Below, piece after piece: positions 25,588 through 33,588 of a stretch of 40,110 nt of DNA. The first letter of the stretch is position 1; the number at the start of each line of letters is the position of its first letter. Source of the stretch: Chloroflexota bacterium (GTDB lineage: Bacteria > Chloroflexota > UBA6077 > CF-72); NCBI GenBank assembly GCA_019239775.1, contig JAFAZN010000048.1, positions 1 to 40,110 on the forward strand. The letters are read 5' to 3'. The notes under the pieces are model-generated. The model saw only the letters and a program-made list of their open reading frames with translations. It searched no databases and was not told the origin of the DNA. Position numbers and translations under genes: made by a program.

Positions 25588-27336
25588 ATGATTTCATATC
25601 GATGGCGGGCAATCGTTGCCACGCTGGCACTGCTGTTGACACTGGTACCGGCCGCGTCCGCTGCGCCAGATAATCAGACGCCTGATCGTTCGAGCATTTT
25701 GCGCATCGCCAACGGCAACCAGGTCCAGGACCCGACGAACCTGAATATCTATAACCCAAGTGTCAGTCGTTCGGATACCGGCATTCACCAGCTGGTGTAC
25801 GAATACTTCTTCTACTACAACCTGCAGACGGGCGAGTTCATCCCCTGGTTGGCTGAGAACTACAAGTACAACGCTGATTTCACCGCGCTCGACGTGAAGC
25901 TGCGCGATGGCGTCACCTGGAGTGACGGTCAACCCTTCAATGCGGATGACGTCACCTTCACGTACGACCTGTTGAAGAACAATCCAGGTATGACGTGGGC
26001 ATCCAACGTGAACGACAACGTCGACACTGTCGAGAAACTCGACAACCTCGACGTGCGGTTCCACCTGAAGATGCCCAACCCCCACTTCCACCTGATTCGC
26101 GAGGCGTTCCCCGCAGTCGGCATCTGGGGCGGCATCACCATCCTGCCCAAGCACATCTGGCAGGGCAAGGATCCGCTGACCTTCAAGGCCTCGCCGCCAA
26201 TCGGCACCGGCCCATACACGCTGCAGGACGCCACCTCCACGTCGTTCACATACGTGAGAAACGACAACTGGTGGGGCAACAAGGTATTCGGTGTGTTGCC
26301 AGCGCCGAAGGAGGTGCAGTTCGTCTACCAGGGCAGTGAGACAACCGCCGCGCTGGCTCTGGCGAACAACGACCTGGATACCCCGAACATCGGCATCCTC
26401 GGTCTGGGCAGCTTCCTGAACGTCACGCAGCGAAATGCAAACGTCAGCGCCTGGCAGAACAGTCCGCCGTACGCGTGGCTCGACCCGTGCCCGCGCGCCT
26501 TGATGGTCCAGAATGCGCATCCACCGCTGGACAATCCGCAGGTCCGCTGGGCGATCTCGTATGCGATCGACCGCAACGCGCTGGTCCAGCTCGCGTACGA
26601 AGGCGCGACCGTGCCGACGTGGGGCATCTGGCCGTTCTACGACGCCAACCAGCCCTACTTCGACGCCATTAGCGATCTGCGCGCGCAGTATCCCTCGGAT
26701 CAGTTCAACCCGGATCAGACCAGCAGCTTGCTGAGTCAGGCTGGCGTGAATCCCGGCGACATCACGCTCAAATACGTCGTCAACTCCGAGAACAACGAGG
26801 ACATGAAGGTGATGCAGGTGGTCTCCGACCAGCTGCGGACAGCCGGCTTCAACGTCAACGTCTCACCGCTCACCGGCGGCGTGCTGAACGACACGCTGTT
26901 GCGGGGCGACTACGACGTCGCGATGAACGCGTTCTGCCCGGGCTACATCACCGAGAACCTGGACCTGTTCAACAGCAAGCACTACGTCCCACTCGGCCAG
27001 CCAGCCCCGTTCTACGAGATGGACTCCTACCGGTATCAAAATACCGATTTCGATGCCATCGTCAACAAGATGATCCAGACCGACCCGTCAGACGTGGGCA
27101 CGCTCAAAGGGCTGTATCACGACGCGATGTCCATCTGGCTGCGTGACCTACCGGTCGTACCGTTGACGCAGGCGCCGGCACTGGTTCCGTTCAACTCCAC
27201 GTACTGGCAAAACTGGCCATCCGCTGACAACGCCTGGAACATGCCAGTCAGCTGGTGGGCAACATTCGACCTGGTCCTCACTGGTTATCCCAAGACCGGC
27301 GGCGGCTGGGTGCCCGGCATCAAACCGGCCGGCTAG
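25588..27336 (+). CDS. Extracellular solute-binding protein, family 5
   Basis: 582 residues from ATG 25588, chosen for GGAG about 5 bases upstream and an immediate signal peptide (ISYRWRAIVATLALLLTLVP, then ASA-AP). There is no lipobox cysteine, so anchoring is not by a lipid. Family 5 hallmarks are visible: LRDGVTWSDGQPFNADDVTF, LDNLDVRFHLKMPNPHF, GTGPYTLQDATSTSFTYVRN, WAISYAIDRNALVQLAYEGA. The family binds oligopeptides, oligosaccharides, nickel or other solutes outside the cell and delivers them to Dpp-type permeases. The ligand cannot be read from sequence; the acidic, aromatic-rich C-terminal lobe (WPSADNAWNMPVSWWATFD) would fit a sugar-like ligand, but this is weak inference. Confidence 0.95.
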   Translation: MISYRWRAIVATLALLLTLVPAASAAPDNQTPDRSSILRIANGNQVQDPTNLNIYNPSVSRSDTGIHQLVYEYFFYYNLQTGEFIPWLAENYKYNADFTALDVKLRDGVTWSDGQPFNADDVTFTYDLLKNNPGMTWASNVNDNVDTVEKLDNLDVRFHLKMPNPHFHLIREAFPAVGIWGGITILPKHIWQGKDPLTFKASPPIGTGPYTLQDATSTSFTYVRNDNWWGNKVFGVLPAPKEVQFVYQGSETTAALALANNDLDTPNIGILGLGSFLNVTQRNANVSAWQNSPPYAWLDPCPRALMVQNAHPPLDNPQVRWAISYAIDRNALVQLAYEGATVPTWGIWPFYDANQPYFDAISDLRAQYPSDQFNPDQTSSLLSQAGVNPGDITLKYVVNSENNEDMKVMQVVSDQLRTAGFNVNVSPLTGGVLNDTLLRGDYDVAMNAFCPGYITENLDLFNSKHYVPLGQPAPFYEMDSYRYQNTDFDAIVNKMIQTDPSDVGTLKGLYHDAMSIWLRDLPVVPLTQAPALVPFNSTYWQNWPSADNAWNMPVSWWATFDLVLTGYPKTGGGWVPGIKPAG

Positions 27337-27348
27337 CAACAATCTTCG

Positions 27349-28365
27349 ATGGGAGCGTACTGGCGTCATCTCGTTGAACGCCTGATCATCTTTGCGGCGA
27401 CGGTCATCATTTCGGTGACCGTCGTCTTCTTCGTGCCGCGCATGGTTCCGGGCAACACACTTGGCGCCCTGTCCGCAAAACTCGCAAACGTAGGCGTCAA
27501 TTTCAATAGCAAGGCCTTGGTCGACGAGTACAACAGCCGCTTCGGTCTGGATAAACCGCTGCTCGAACAGTACTTCGCATACGTCCGCCAGATCTCGCAG
27601 GGGGACCTGGGCTACTCCATCGCCAGCTTTCCGACGACCGTCGGCGATCTCATCAAACAGGCTCTTCCCTGGTCGCTTGGGCTGCTGATCGTAACCACAA
27701 TTATCAGCTGGATCTTCGGTTCGGTCATCGGCGGCGTGGTCGGCTGGGCTGGCGGACGTTCACGTCCGCTGCAAGCATTGGTGCCGATCGCGCTGGTGCT
27801 TTACACCATCCCGTACTACATCCTTGCGATTATTCTGCTATTCTTGCTCGCGTTTCTGTGGCCGATCTTTCCGATAACCGGTGCGTACTCCGCCGGCAGC
27901 CACATCGAGCTGACGCCGCAGTTCGCAGTTGACGTACTGCGCCATGCCGCGCTACCCGCTTTGAGTATCGTGCTGGTCTCGCTCGGCTGGTGGTTCCTGA
28001 GCATGCGCAGCCTGATCGTCACCGTCAAAGGCGAGGACTACATCACCTGGGCGGAGGCCAAAGGCCTGCCAGCGCCGCGCATCTTCTGGGCATACGCTTT
28101 CCGGAATGCGCTGCTTCCGCAAGTCACCGGCCTTGCGTTGTCGCTAGGCCAGATCGTTGGCGGAGCCCTCGTGACAGAGACCATCTTCGGCTATCCAGGC
28201 GTCGGTTATTTGATTTTCAGCAGCATCAAAACGCTGGATTATCCGGTCATCCAGGGCGCCATCCTGCTCATCGTCGTGTCGGTAGCAAGCGTGAATTTGA
28301 TCATCGACCTGCTCTATCCGTTGATCGATCCACGGATACGGTTCGGCACAGCCGGGAGATCCTGA
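27349..28365 (+). CDS. ABC importer permease (DppB/OppB-like)
   Basis: 338 residues, with one N-terminal membrane helix (LIIFAATVIISVTVVFFVP), the periplasmic stretch with RFGLDKPLLEQYFAYVRQISQGDLGYS, and about five further helices. The cytoplasmic coupling loop is EAKGLPAPRIFWAYAFRNAL. The C-terminal GALVTETIFGYPGVGYLIF is the OppB-family signature. It forms the membrane channel with the next gene. The gap to the binding-protein gene is 12 bp, and only 2 bp separate its stop from the next ATG. Confidence 0.95.
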   Translation: MGAYWRHLVERLIIFAATVIISVTVVFFVPRMVPGNTLGALSAKLANVGVNFNSKALVDEYNSRFGLDKPLLEQYFAYVRQISQGDLGYSIASFPTTVGDLIKQALPWSLGLLIVTTIISWIFGSVIGGVVGWAGGRSRPLQALVPIALVLYTIPYYILAIILLFLLAFLWPIFPITGAYSAGSHIELTPQFAVDVLRHAALPALSIVLVSLGWWFLSMRSLIVTVKGEDYITWAEAKGLPAPRIFWAYAFRNALLPQVTGLALSLGQIVGGALVTETIFGYPGVGYLIFSSIKTLDYPVIQGAILLIVVSVASVNLIIDLLYPLIDPRIRFGTAGRS

Positions 28366-28367
28366 GG

Positions 28368-29279
28368 ATGGCGGTCAGCGTTCCTATCCAGGAGCTCGCC
28401 GGCGTACCGGCTCCGGAAACCGTCGCCACCCGCAGCGCATGGCAGGTATTGCTGCATAACCCCAAATTCGTGCTTGGTCTCGGCTTCTTCCTGGTCCTGC
28501 TGGCAGTCTGCCTCATCGGTGGTTTTCTCGCGGGTCCAATCCCGCTGCGTTCCGGCTCATTCCCGCCGAAACTTGGCGTAGGGTCCCCTGGCATGGCGAT
28601 CGCAGGCACCACCACGCTCGGCCAGAGCGTTCTGGCGCAACTGTTCCAGGCAATTCCCAACTCTATGTTGGTGGGTCTGGTGGCCGCCATCATTGGCACC
28701 ACGCTGGGTGCATTGCTCGGGCTCTTGAGCGGCTACTTTGGCGGGAGGGTCGACGGGATCTTACGCGTTCTCATTGACGTGTTCCTCTCGGTTCCGTCGC
28801 TACTTTTCGCGGTGTTGGTGGCGGCACTGTTGAAGAGCGTGACGGTCCCGGTGCTAGCCATCGTCATCGGTCTGTTCGCCTGGGCATGGCCGTCACGCGC
28901 AGTCCGAGCGCAGGTGCTGAGTCTGAAGGAACGTCCGTTTGTACAGATCGCGCTCCTTTCTGGATTGTCCGGTTGGGAAATTGTGTGGGGCGAGTTGCTG
29001 CCGTACTTGTTGCCGTGGCTGGGCGCAAACTTCGTGAACGCGTTCATCGCCGCGATCCTGGCGGAATCGGGCCTGTCAATTCTTGGTCTGGGACCACAGC
29101 AACAAATGACGCTTGGACAGATGATTTACTGGGCGCTGACGTACGGTGCGTTGCTGCAGAACATGTGGTGGTGGTGGGCGGTGCCGGTGCTGATGCTGAT
29201 CGGTCTGTTTCTGGCGTTGTACATGGTGCACGTTGGCCTGGATGAGCTGAGCAACCCGCGCCTGCGCGGCGACGGTTGA
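28368..29279 (+). CDS. ABC importer permease (DppC/OppC-like)
   Basis: 303 residues from ATG 28368, just after the previous TGA (TGAGGATG). A longer upstream frame would run through the DppB gene and is rejected. The OppC N-terminal helix (FVLGLGFFLVLLAVCLIGGF), the LGQSVLAQLFQAIPNSMLVG segment (where most members have a GRDVLSR-type motif), and the coupling loop VQIALLSGLSGWEIVWGELL with LAESGLSILGLGPQQQMTLG match the family. Five to six helices are predicted. It pairs with DppB. Its stop overlaps the TTG start of the PHP gene. Confidence 0.94.
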   Translation: MAVSVPIQELAGVPAPETVATRSAWQVLLHNPKFVLGLGFFLVLLAVCLIGGFLAGPIPLRSGSFPPKLGVGSPGMAIAGTTTLGQSVLAQLFQAIPNSMLVGLVAAIIGTTLGALLGLLSGYFGGRVDGILRVLIDVFLSVPSLLFAVLVAALLKSVTVPVLAIVIGLFAWAWPSRAVRAQVLSLKERPFVQIALLSGLSGWEIVWGELLPYLLPWLGANFVNAFIAAILAESGLSILGLGPQQQMTLGQMIYWALTYGALLQNMWWWWAVPVLMLIGLFLALYMVHVGLDELSNPRLRGDG

Positions 29280-30565
29280 GCATCGTCTTACGTGGCGCCT
29301 TTGCGATTGCAGACGAACGCCGTTACTCGCTGATACCGTTTACGGTTCCATCAGGAGTCCGCTCCATCCACGTTGCGTATACCTATTCGCATCGCATCGC
29401 GTCTGATCCGCGCCTGCGCGATGGCAACACCCTCGATATTGGCCTCTTCGACCCCAACGGCTTCCGCGGCTGGAGCGGCAGCCACAAAGACGCGTTCACT
29501 GTCGCGGAGACCTGGGCCACGCCCGCGTACGTCGCCGGTCCCATTGTCGATGGAACATGGTCCATTCTCATCGGGCCGTACAAGGTCAGTCCACGTGGGT
29601 GCGAGTACGAGGTCCGCATCACCTTCAGCGCGGACCCTGGTCTACCTCCGTTCACGGAACCGGATCGCGTTTACGCGTCGCCTCCACGTGGCCTAGCCCT
29701 CGCGGCGGAAGCAGGGTGGCTGCGCGGCGACCTGCACTGCCACACGCGGTACTCTGATGGCGACTCCTGGCCGGCCGACATGCTGTCCAGTGCCGTAGCA
29801 CGCGGCCTGGACTTTCTCGGCGTGACCGACCACAACCAGACCGGTCACCACGCGGCGTACGCTCAGGTCCAGGGATCGCATTTGCCCTTGGTGCTACCCG
29901 GAGTGGAGGTCACCACCTACGGCGGCCACTGGAACGCCTGGGGCACCGATAAATTCCTTGACTTTCGCGAACCAACGTCAGCGGCCGTTTCACAGGTGAT
30001 GCAAGCTGCTGCCGCGAATCGCGCATTGGTATCGGTGAACCACCCGAAACCGTTTGGTCCACCGTGGGAATACCCCGACGCGGCTGGATTTCATTGCATT
30101 GAAGTCTGGAACGGCGGTTGGCCCGAGCAAAACGAGGTTTCACTCGCGTGGTGGGACACGCTTTTGCGCGCCGGTCGTCGCATTGCTGCGGTCGGCGGCA
30201 GCGATACCCACCGGTTGAAGGACCTTGCTGGCGACCGGCTGGGTCGCCCCACGACCTGGGCCCACGTCGGCTCGGACCGTTCGGCTTCTGCCGTTCTTTC
30301 CGCGCTGCACACTGGGCGTGCGTTCGTCTCCCGCGACGTCGACGGACCGCAACTGTACCTCTCGCGCGACCGCGTCCGAGTCGTTGACGCACCAGGCGCG
30401 CACCTCCACCTGGTTACGGACCAAGGCCTCGCACGCTCCGTGCCAGTGCCTTCCGCGGACTGGACGACTTCAGTAGCGCTAGAAGCCGAGTACCTCCGCG
30501 CAGAGGTACGCGACAACTCCGGCGAAATGCTCGCGCTCTCGAACCCAGTGTGGCGCGTCATGTAA
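29276..30565 (+). CDS. PHP-domain metallohydrolase, CehA/McbA-like
   Basis: 429 residues from TTG 29276, overlapping the permease stop by 4 bases (TTGA). The first ~130 residues form a beta-rich domain (VDGTWSILIGPYKVSPRGCEYEVRI). The PHP metal centre is complete: GDLHCHTRYSDGDS (His154, His156, Asp161), VTDHN (Asp185, His186), VSVNHPK and GGSDTHRLKD. PHP enzymes hydrolyse phosphoesters; the CehA/McbA branch includes carbaryl hydrolase. There is no signal peptide, so it acts on the imported compound in the cytoplasm. Coupling to the last permease gene suggests that the transported solute or its product is the substrate. The stop TAA is followed by a convergent gene. Confidence 0.93.
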   Translation: MSIVLRGAFAIADERRYSLIPFTVPSGVRSIHVAYTYSHRIASDPRLRDGNTLDIGLFDPNGFRGWSGSHKDAFTVAETWATPAYVAGPIVDGTWSILIGPYKVSPRGCEYEVRITFSADPGLPPFTEPDRVYASPPRGLALAAEAGWLRGDLHCHTRYSDGDSWPADMLSSAVARGLDFLGVTDHNQTGHHAAYAQVQGSHLPLVLPGVEVTTYGGHWNAWGTDKFLDFREPTSAAVSQVMQAAAANRALVSVNHPKPFGPPWEYPDAAGFHCIEVWNGGWPEQNEVSLAWWDTLLRAGRRIAAVGGSDTHRLKDLAGDRLGRPTTWAHVGSDRSASAVLSALHTGRAFVSRDVDGPQLYLSRDRVRVVDAPGAHLHLVTDQGLARSVPVPSADWTTSVALEAEYLRAEVRDNSGEMLALSNPVWRVM

Positions 30566-30630
30566 GGGAGTGTCTCCCTCAGGATGATAAACACCTTGTA
30601 ACACGTGAGGAGTTACTGCACAGTCCACCA

Positions 30631-30646
30631 GACGCGGTTTCGCGTC
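30631..30646. terminator. Small hairpin at the convergent end of two operons
   Basis: GACGCG-gttt-CGCGTC is a perfect 6-bp stem with a four-base loop. It overlaps the last two bases of the GT10 gene stop codon by position. GGGAG-tgt-CTCCC (30568-30580) is a second small stem just after the PHP stop. Neither has a T-run. They lie where both transcripts should end. Confidence 0.4.
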
Positions 30647-31718
30647 AACTGCTGGCCACCAACTGCACCATCTGCTGTGCGAAGCACTCGACCGTAAACG
30701 GCGCGTACTCCGCCGAGCGGACGAAGTCCTGCGCCGCTTCCACGTACCGCCTCATCGCAGGCTCATCCAGTCCGTCCAGAAAGGACTCCAACTCGCCGTA
30801 CGTCCCGAATTGCTGCAAGTCGATGAACGCCTCCGGTGGGACGTAGCGGTGAATGTCCGGCGCCCCAAGATAGATCGGAATCGTTCCGGTGAAAAAACAA
30901 TCGAAGATCTTCTCCGACACATACCCTTCGAAAACAGAGTTCTCCAGACACAAAGAGAAGCGGTACTGCGCCAGCATTTCCAGCTTCTCGGCGACTGCCC
31001 CACGATATGCTCGCAAGACCGCGTTGTGCAGCACTAGTGGCACCGCCGGATGATGTCGCTGCCAACCCTGCCCGAACACGTCGACGCGTTGACCAAAATG
31101 GGCGGCGACGCGCAAGCGTTCGAGGTACTGGTCCGCGGCAATAGGTGGGTACAGCCGGCTGGCAATCTCACGCTTTACTGAGACTTCGCGAGGTCGATCG
31201 AAGAACCGCGTGAACGACCGCACGAGTGCCTTGTTACTGGTAATCGATACCAGAAACTTCCGGTTCTGCCACTCCGGCCACGAAATCACCCTGGGCTGCC
31301 GCACCTGCGGAAAATACAGCCGATGAAACCCCGTCGTCGCGGCTGCCCTTCGGCGCCCACCTTCGAACAATAGCGTGTGCGGGAAGCGTCCACTGATGCG
31401 GCCGAGGTGGTAGTAGAGCTCCCAAGCGATCACCGGCGGCTCCAACGACGTGAGCACCGCCAGCTGCGCACCCCGGGCAACAAGCGCGTCCGTTGACGGC
31501 GGCCAGTCATACGAGATCACGTGCACGCTCCGCGGATTGATCGCGCGTGCTGCGACCTGGTCGGCGGTCATCAAGTCCAGGCCGCAATCGAGTCCGAGCT
31601 CACGCACCCGCCGCCACGGCGTGTACGGCGCCTGGTCGATAGGTCCGTCATCCGCCAGCTGGAAGATGCGGTCGCCCTGCATGTCCGCGTTGCGGATCGA
31701 AAGCGCGACTGTCCTCAT
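30645..31718 (-). CDS. GT10 (fucosyltransferase-family) glycosyltransferase with intact active site
   Basis: 357 residues from ATG 31718, which overlaps the upstream stop (ATGA). The C-terminal GDP-sugar domain has the diagnostic GT10 motif: LCLENSVFEGYVSEKIFD (Glu259-Asn260, Glu269-Lys270), then GTIPIYLGAPDIHRYVPPEAFID. These align with N240, E249 and K250 of Helicobacter pylori FucT. Glu93 in LTSLEPPVIAW is in the place of its catalytic base. GT10 enzymes transfer fucose or related 6-deoxyhexoses from GDP onto GlcNAc or other acceptors. The donor here could be GDP-fucose or another GDP-sugar such as one made by the DegT gene in this operon. No signal or membrane segment. Last gene of the eight-gene unit. 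Confidence 0.9.
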   Translation of the reverse strand: MRTVALSIRNADMQGDRIFQLADDGPIDQAPYTPWRRVRELGLDCGLDLMTADQVAARAINPRSVHVISYDWPPSTDALVARGAQLAVLTSLEPPVIAWELYYHLGRISGRFPHTLLFEGGRRRAAATTGFHRLYFPQVRQPRVISWPEWQNRKFLVSITSNKALVRSFTRFFDRPREVSVKREIASRLYPPIAADQYLERLRVAAHFGQRVDVFGQGWQRHHPAVPLVLHNAVLRAYRGAVAEKLEMLAQYRFSLCLENSVFEGYVSEKIFDCFFTGTIPIYLGAPDIHRYVPPEAFIDLQQFGTYGELESFLDGLDEPAMRRYVEAAQDFVRSAEYAPFTVECFAQQMVQLVASS

Positions 31719-32548
31719 GCCTTCAGCGGCGGCACGTAGTCCGCGGCTTCTTTCATGATGTGGGCGTTGTAGCGTGGATGATCGAAGAAGTGGCAGACGT
31801 ACATTTTGATGTTCCACACGTCGCGAATCAGTCGGCTGTATTCGAACCCAGTGATGCGGTCGATCTTGATGGTTGGATGGTGCGCGTTGAATTCGCTCAC
31901 CGCCAGCAGCTCACCCGTGTACCGCGTCTGCAGTGCCTGCTCGTTGGCGATGTCGTCGAAGTAGCACATCACGCGTGGTAAGTAGCGTTCGGAGTCCGCT
32001 GATTCGAACAGTTTGAGCGCCGCCACCGTCGAAGAGTAGAAGTCCAGGTCGAAGGCAACAAACCCGATCGGTGGCGGTCTGTCGTCCAGGTATTTTGGCA
32101 CCGTCTGGGAAACATCGCCGAGCACAAGTTGACTTCGCTTCAACCGCGCGCGCAGAGTCGCGAGGTCCAGCTGGTAGTAACCCGGAGCGTACAAGTACGG
32201 GAGATCACGATAGTCCTGCGGAGCTGGGAGGCCTTCCCCGAGGTCAAAGCCGAAAGTGGCAACCCGCACACCGGTCGCCTTCTCCACTTCAGAGGCGACG
32301 GCTTCCAGCGCCAGCAACCCTTCGCCCTGCCCAACCCCCAGCTCCACCGCGCTGATTCCACCAATTCCGAGTGCGCGCGCCTGGGTGGCCGCCCGGTACA
32401 CGCCGTACGCGTAGTTAGGCCGAGGAAACAGGTCTAGCGCGAGCCGCGTCTCCAACGGCAGGTCCGGCTTGAAATGGAGCAACACGTCTTGCAGCAGCCG
32501 AGGCGGATTGGACAGCCAGTTTGCGAGCCGGAGCAGCGATACGTTCAT
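31715..32548 (-). CDS. TylF/MycF-like class I O-methyltransferase
   Basis: 277 residues from ATG 32548, overlapping the upstream stop by ATGA. Motif I reads AVELGVGQGEG (~67-77), followed by VATFGFDLGEGLP. The segment FVAFDLDFYSSTVAALKLF then VMCYFDDI places acidic residues as in the Mg-dependent TylF/MycF sugar O-methyltransferases (DGDLY-ST and VDDY). The family methylates sugar hydroxyls of a finished glycoside. The setting between two GT10 genes fits methylation of a deoxyhexose on a glycan. The exact position modified is unknown. No membrane segment. Confidence 0.87.
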   Translation of the reverse strand: MNVSLLRLANWLSNPPRLLQDVLLHFKPDLPLETRLALDLFPRPNYAYGVYRAATQARALGIGGISAVELGVGQGEGLLALEAVASEVEKATGVRVATFGFDLGEGLPAPQDYRDLPYLYAPGYYQLDLATLRARLKRSQLVLGDVSQTVPKYLDDRPPPIGFVAFDLDFYSSTVAALKLFESADSERYLPRVMCYFDDIANEQALQTRYTGELLAVSEFNAHHPTIKIDRITGFEYSRLIRDVWNIKMYVCHFFDHPRYNAHIMKEAADYVPPLKA

Positions 32549-33588
32549 GCAGCGGCAACCTGTAGCAGCGCATCCACCATATCTCGCGCGAAACGCTCGG
32601 CGCACCAGCTTTCGAATGCGGGCGAGATCAAAAACGCATGTGCCGCGTCGACGTAGCGGCGCGCGTCGTCCTCAGTCATCCGCATCAAGAAGCGCTCCAA
32701 CTCCGGAAAGGTGACGAATTGGCGAACGTCAATAAATGCGGACGGGGGTACATATTGGGCCACGTCAGGTGCGCCGCTATAAATGGGTATGCAGCGTGCA
32801 AAGAAACAGTCCAGGATGGTATCGGAGATGTACCCAGGAAAGCGCGTATCTTCGTACACCAGTGCAAACCGATACTTCGCGAGCAGTCCCAGGATCTCAG
32901 TTCGACGCGCTGGTCCACGATAGGCCTTTGCGCTCGCAGCGTGTAGATCAGCGGCCACCGCCGGATGGCGCCGCTCCCAGCCGTTGCCGAACAGATCGAA
33001 ATCATCGTGCTCTGAGAACGCTTCAAATGCCCGCAGCCGTGCCTGGTACCGCTCGCGCGCGATGGGCCGATAGCGCAGGCCGGCAAGCGTACGCCGGATC
33101 GACACCTCGCGTGGCCGATCGAGCCAGCGGGCCAGATCGCGCACCTGAGGCATCGCGCGGTTGTCGGCAATTGCGACCAGGAACCGGCGATTCGGCCACG
33201 GCAAGCCTGTCGGTCGCGGCGGCGGACACGGTACCGGAGAGTACAGCGGATGGAATCGCGTGGTGGGCGCAACGCGTTCACGGGCGCCTTCGAACATGAA
33301 CGTATGCGGGAATCCAGCACTGATGCTCTCCAGGTCGTAATACAGCCGCCAGGCCGTAACGGGAGATCGAAATACCACCAATGCCACGGGACGCGCTCCG
33401 CGCTCCAGCCAGTGTTTGACCTCGGTGGACCACTCGGTCGCGATGAGTAACGCTTCGCGTGGATCAATATCTACTTGCTCTGCCACGACCAACTGAATGC
33501 CTTGCTCCTCCGCGGCAGTGCGCACGTCCGGCCATGGCGTTGCGCTGAGGTCCGTACCCCCAGGGGCCACGACCGCCATGGTTGGCAC
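32545..33588 (-). CDS. GT10-fold protein with substituted catalytic positions
   Basis: 347 residues from GTG 33588, which overlaps the upstream TAG by one base; ATG 33579 is an alternative. It aligns along its length with the other GT10 protein of this operon: FPHTFMFEG, NRRFLVAIADN, DRPREVSIRR, GNGWERRHPAV, IPIYSGAPDVAQYVPPSAFID. At the active site it differs: the motif is LVYEDTRFPGYISDTILD, so Asn becomes Asp247 and Glu-Lys becomes Asp256-Thr257. The Glu93 position is Arg74 (VVFRSPVTAW). It may be a pseudo-enzyme that supports its partner, or use a different donor. It keeps full length and no frameshift, so it is not a decayed gene. Confidence 0.88.
   Translation of the reverse strand: MPTMAVVAPGGTDLSATPWPDVRTAAEEQGIQLVVAEQVDIDPREALLIATEWSTEVKHWLERGARPVALVVFRSPVTAWRLYYDLESISAGFPHTFMFEGARERVAPTTRFHPLYSPVPCPPPRPTGLPWPNRRFLVAIADNRAMPQVRDLARWLDRPREVSIRRTLAGLRYRPIARERYQARLRAFEAFSEHDDFDLFGNGWERRHPAVAADLHAASAKAYRGPARRTEILGLLAKYRFALVYEDTRFPGYISDTILDCFFARCIPIYSGAPDVAQYVPPSAFIDVRQFVTFPELERFLMRMTEDDARRYVDAAHAFLISPAFESWCAERFARDMVDALLQVAAA

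Noticed and set aside
27990..28367. Longer start for the second permease
   Set aside because: The extension is a shifted frame of the preceding permease gene; ATG 28368 directly follows its stop and begins the family sequence.
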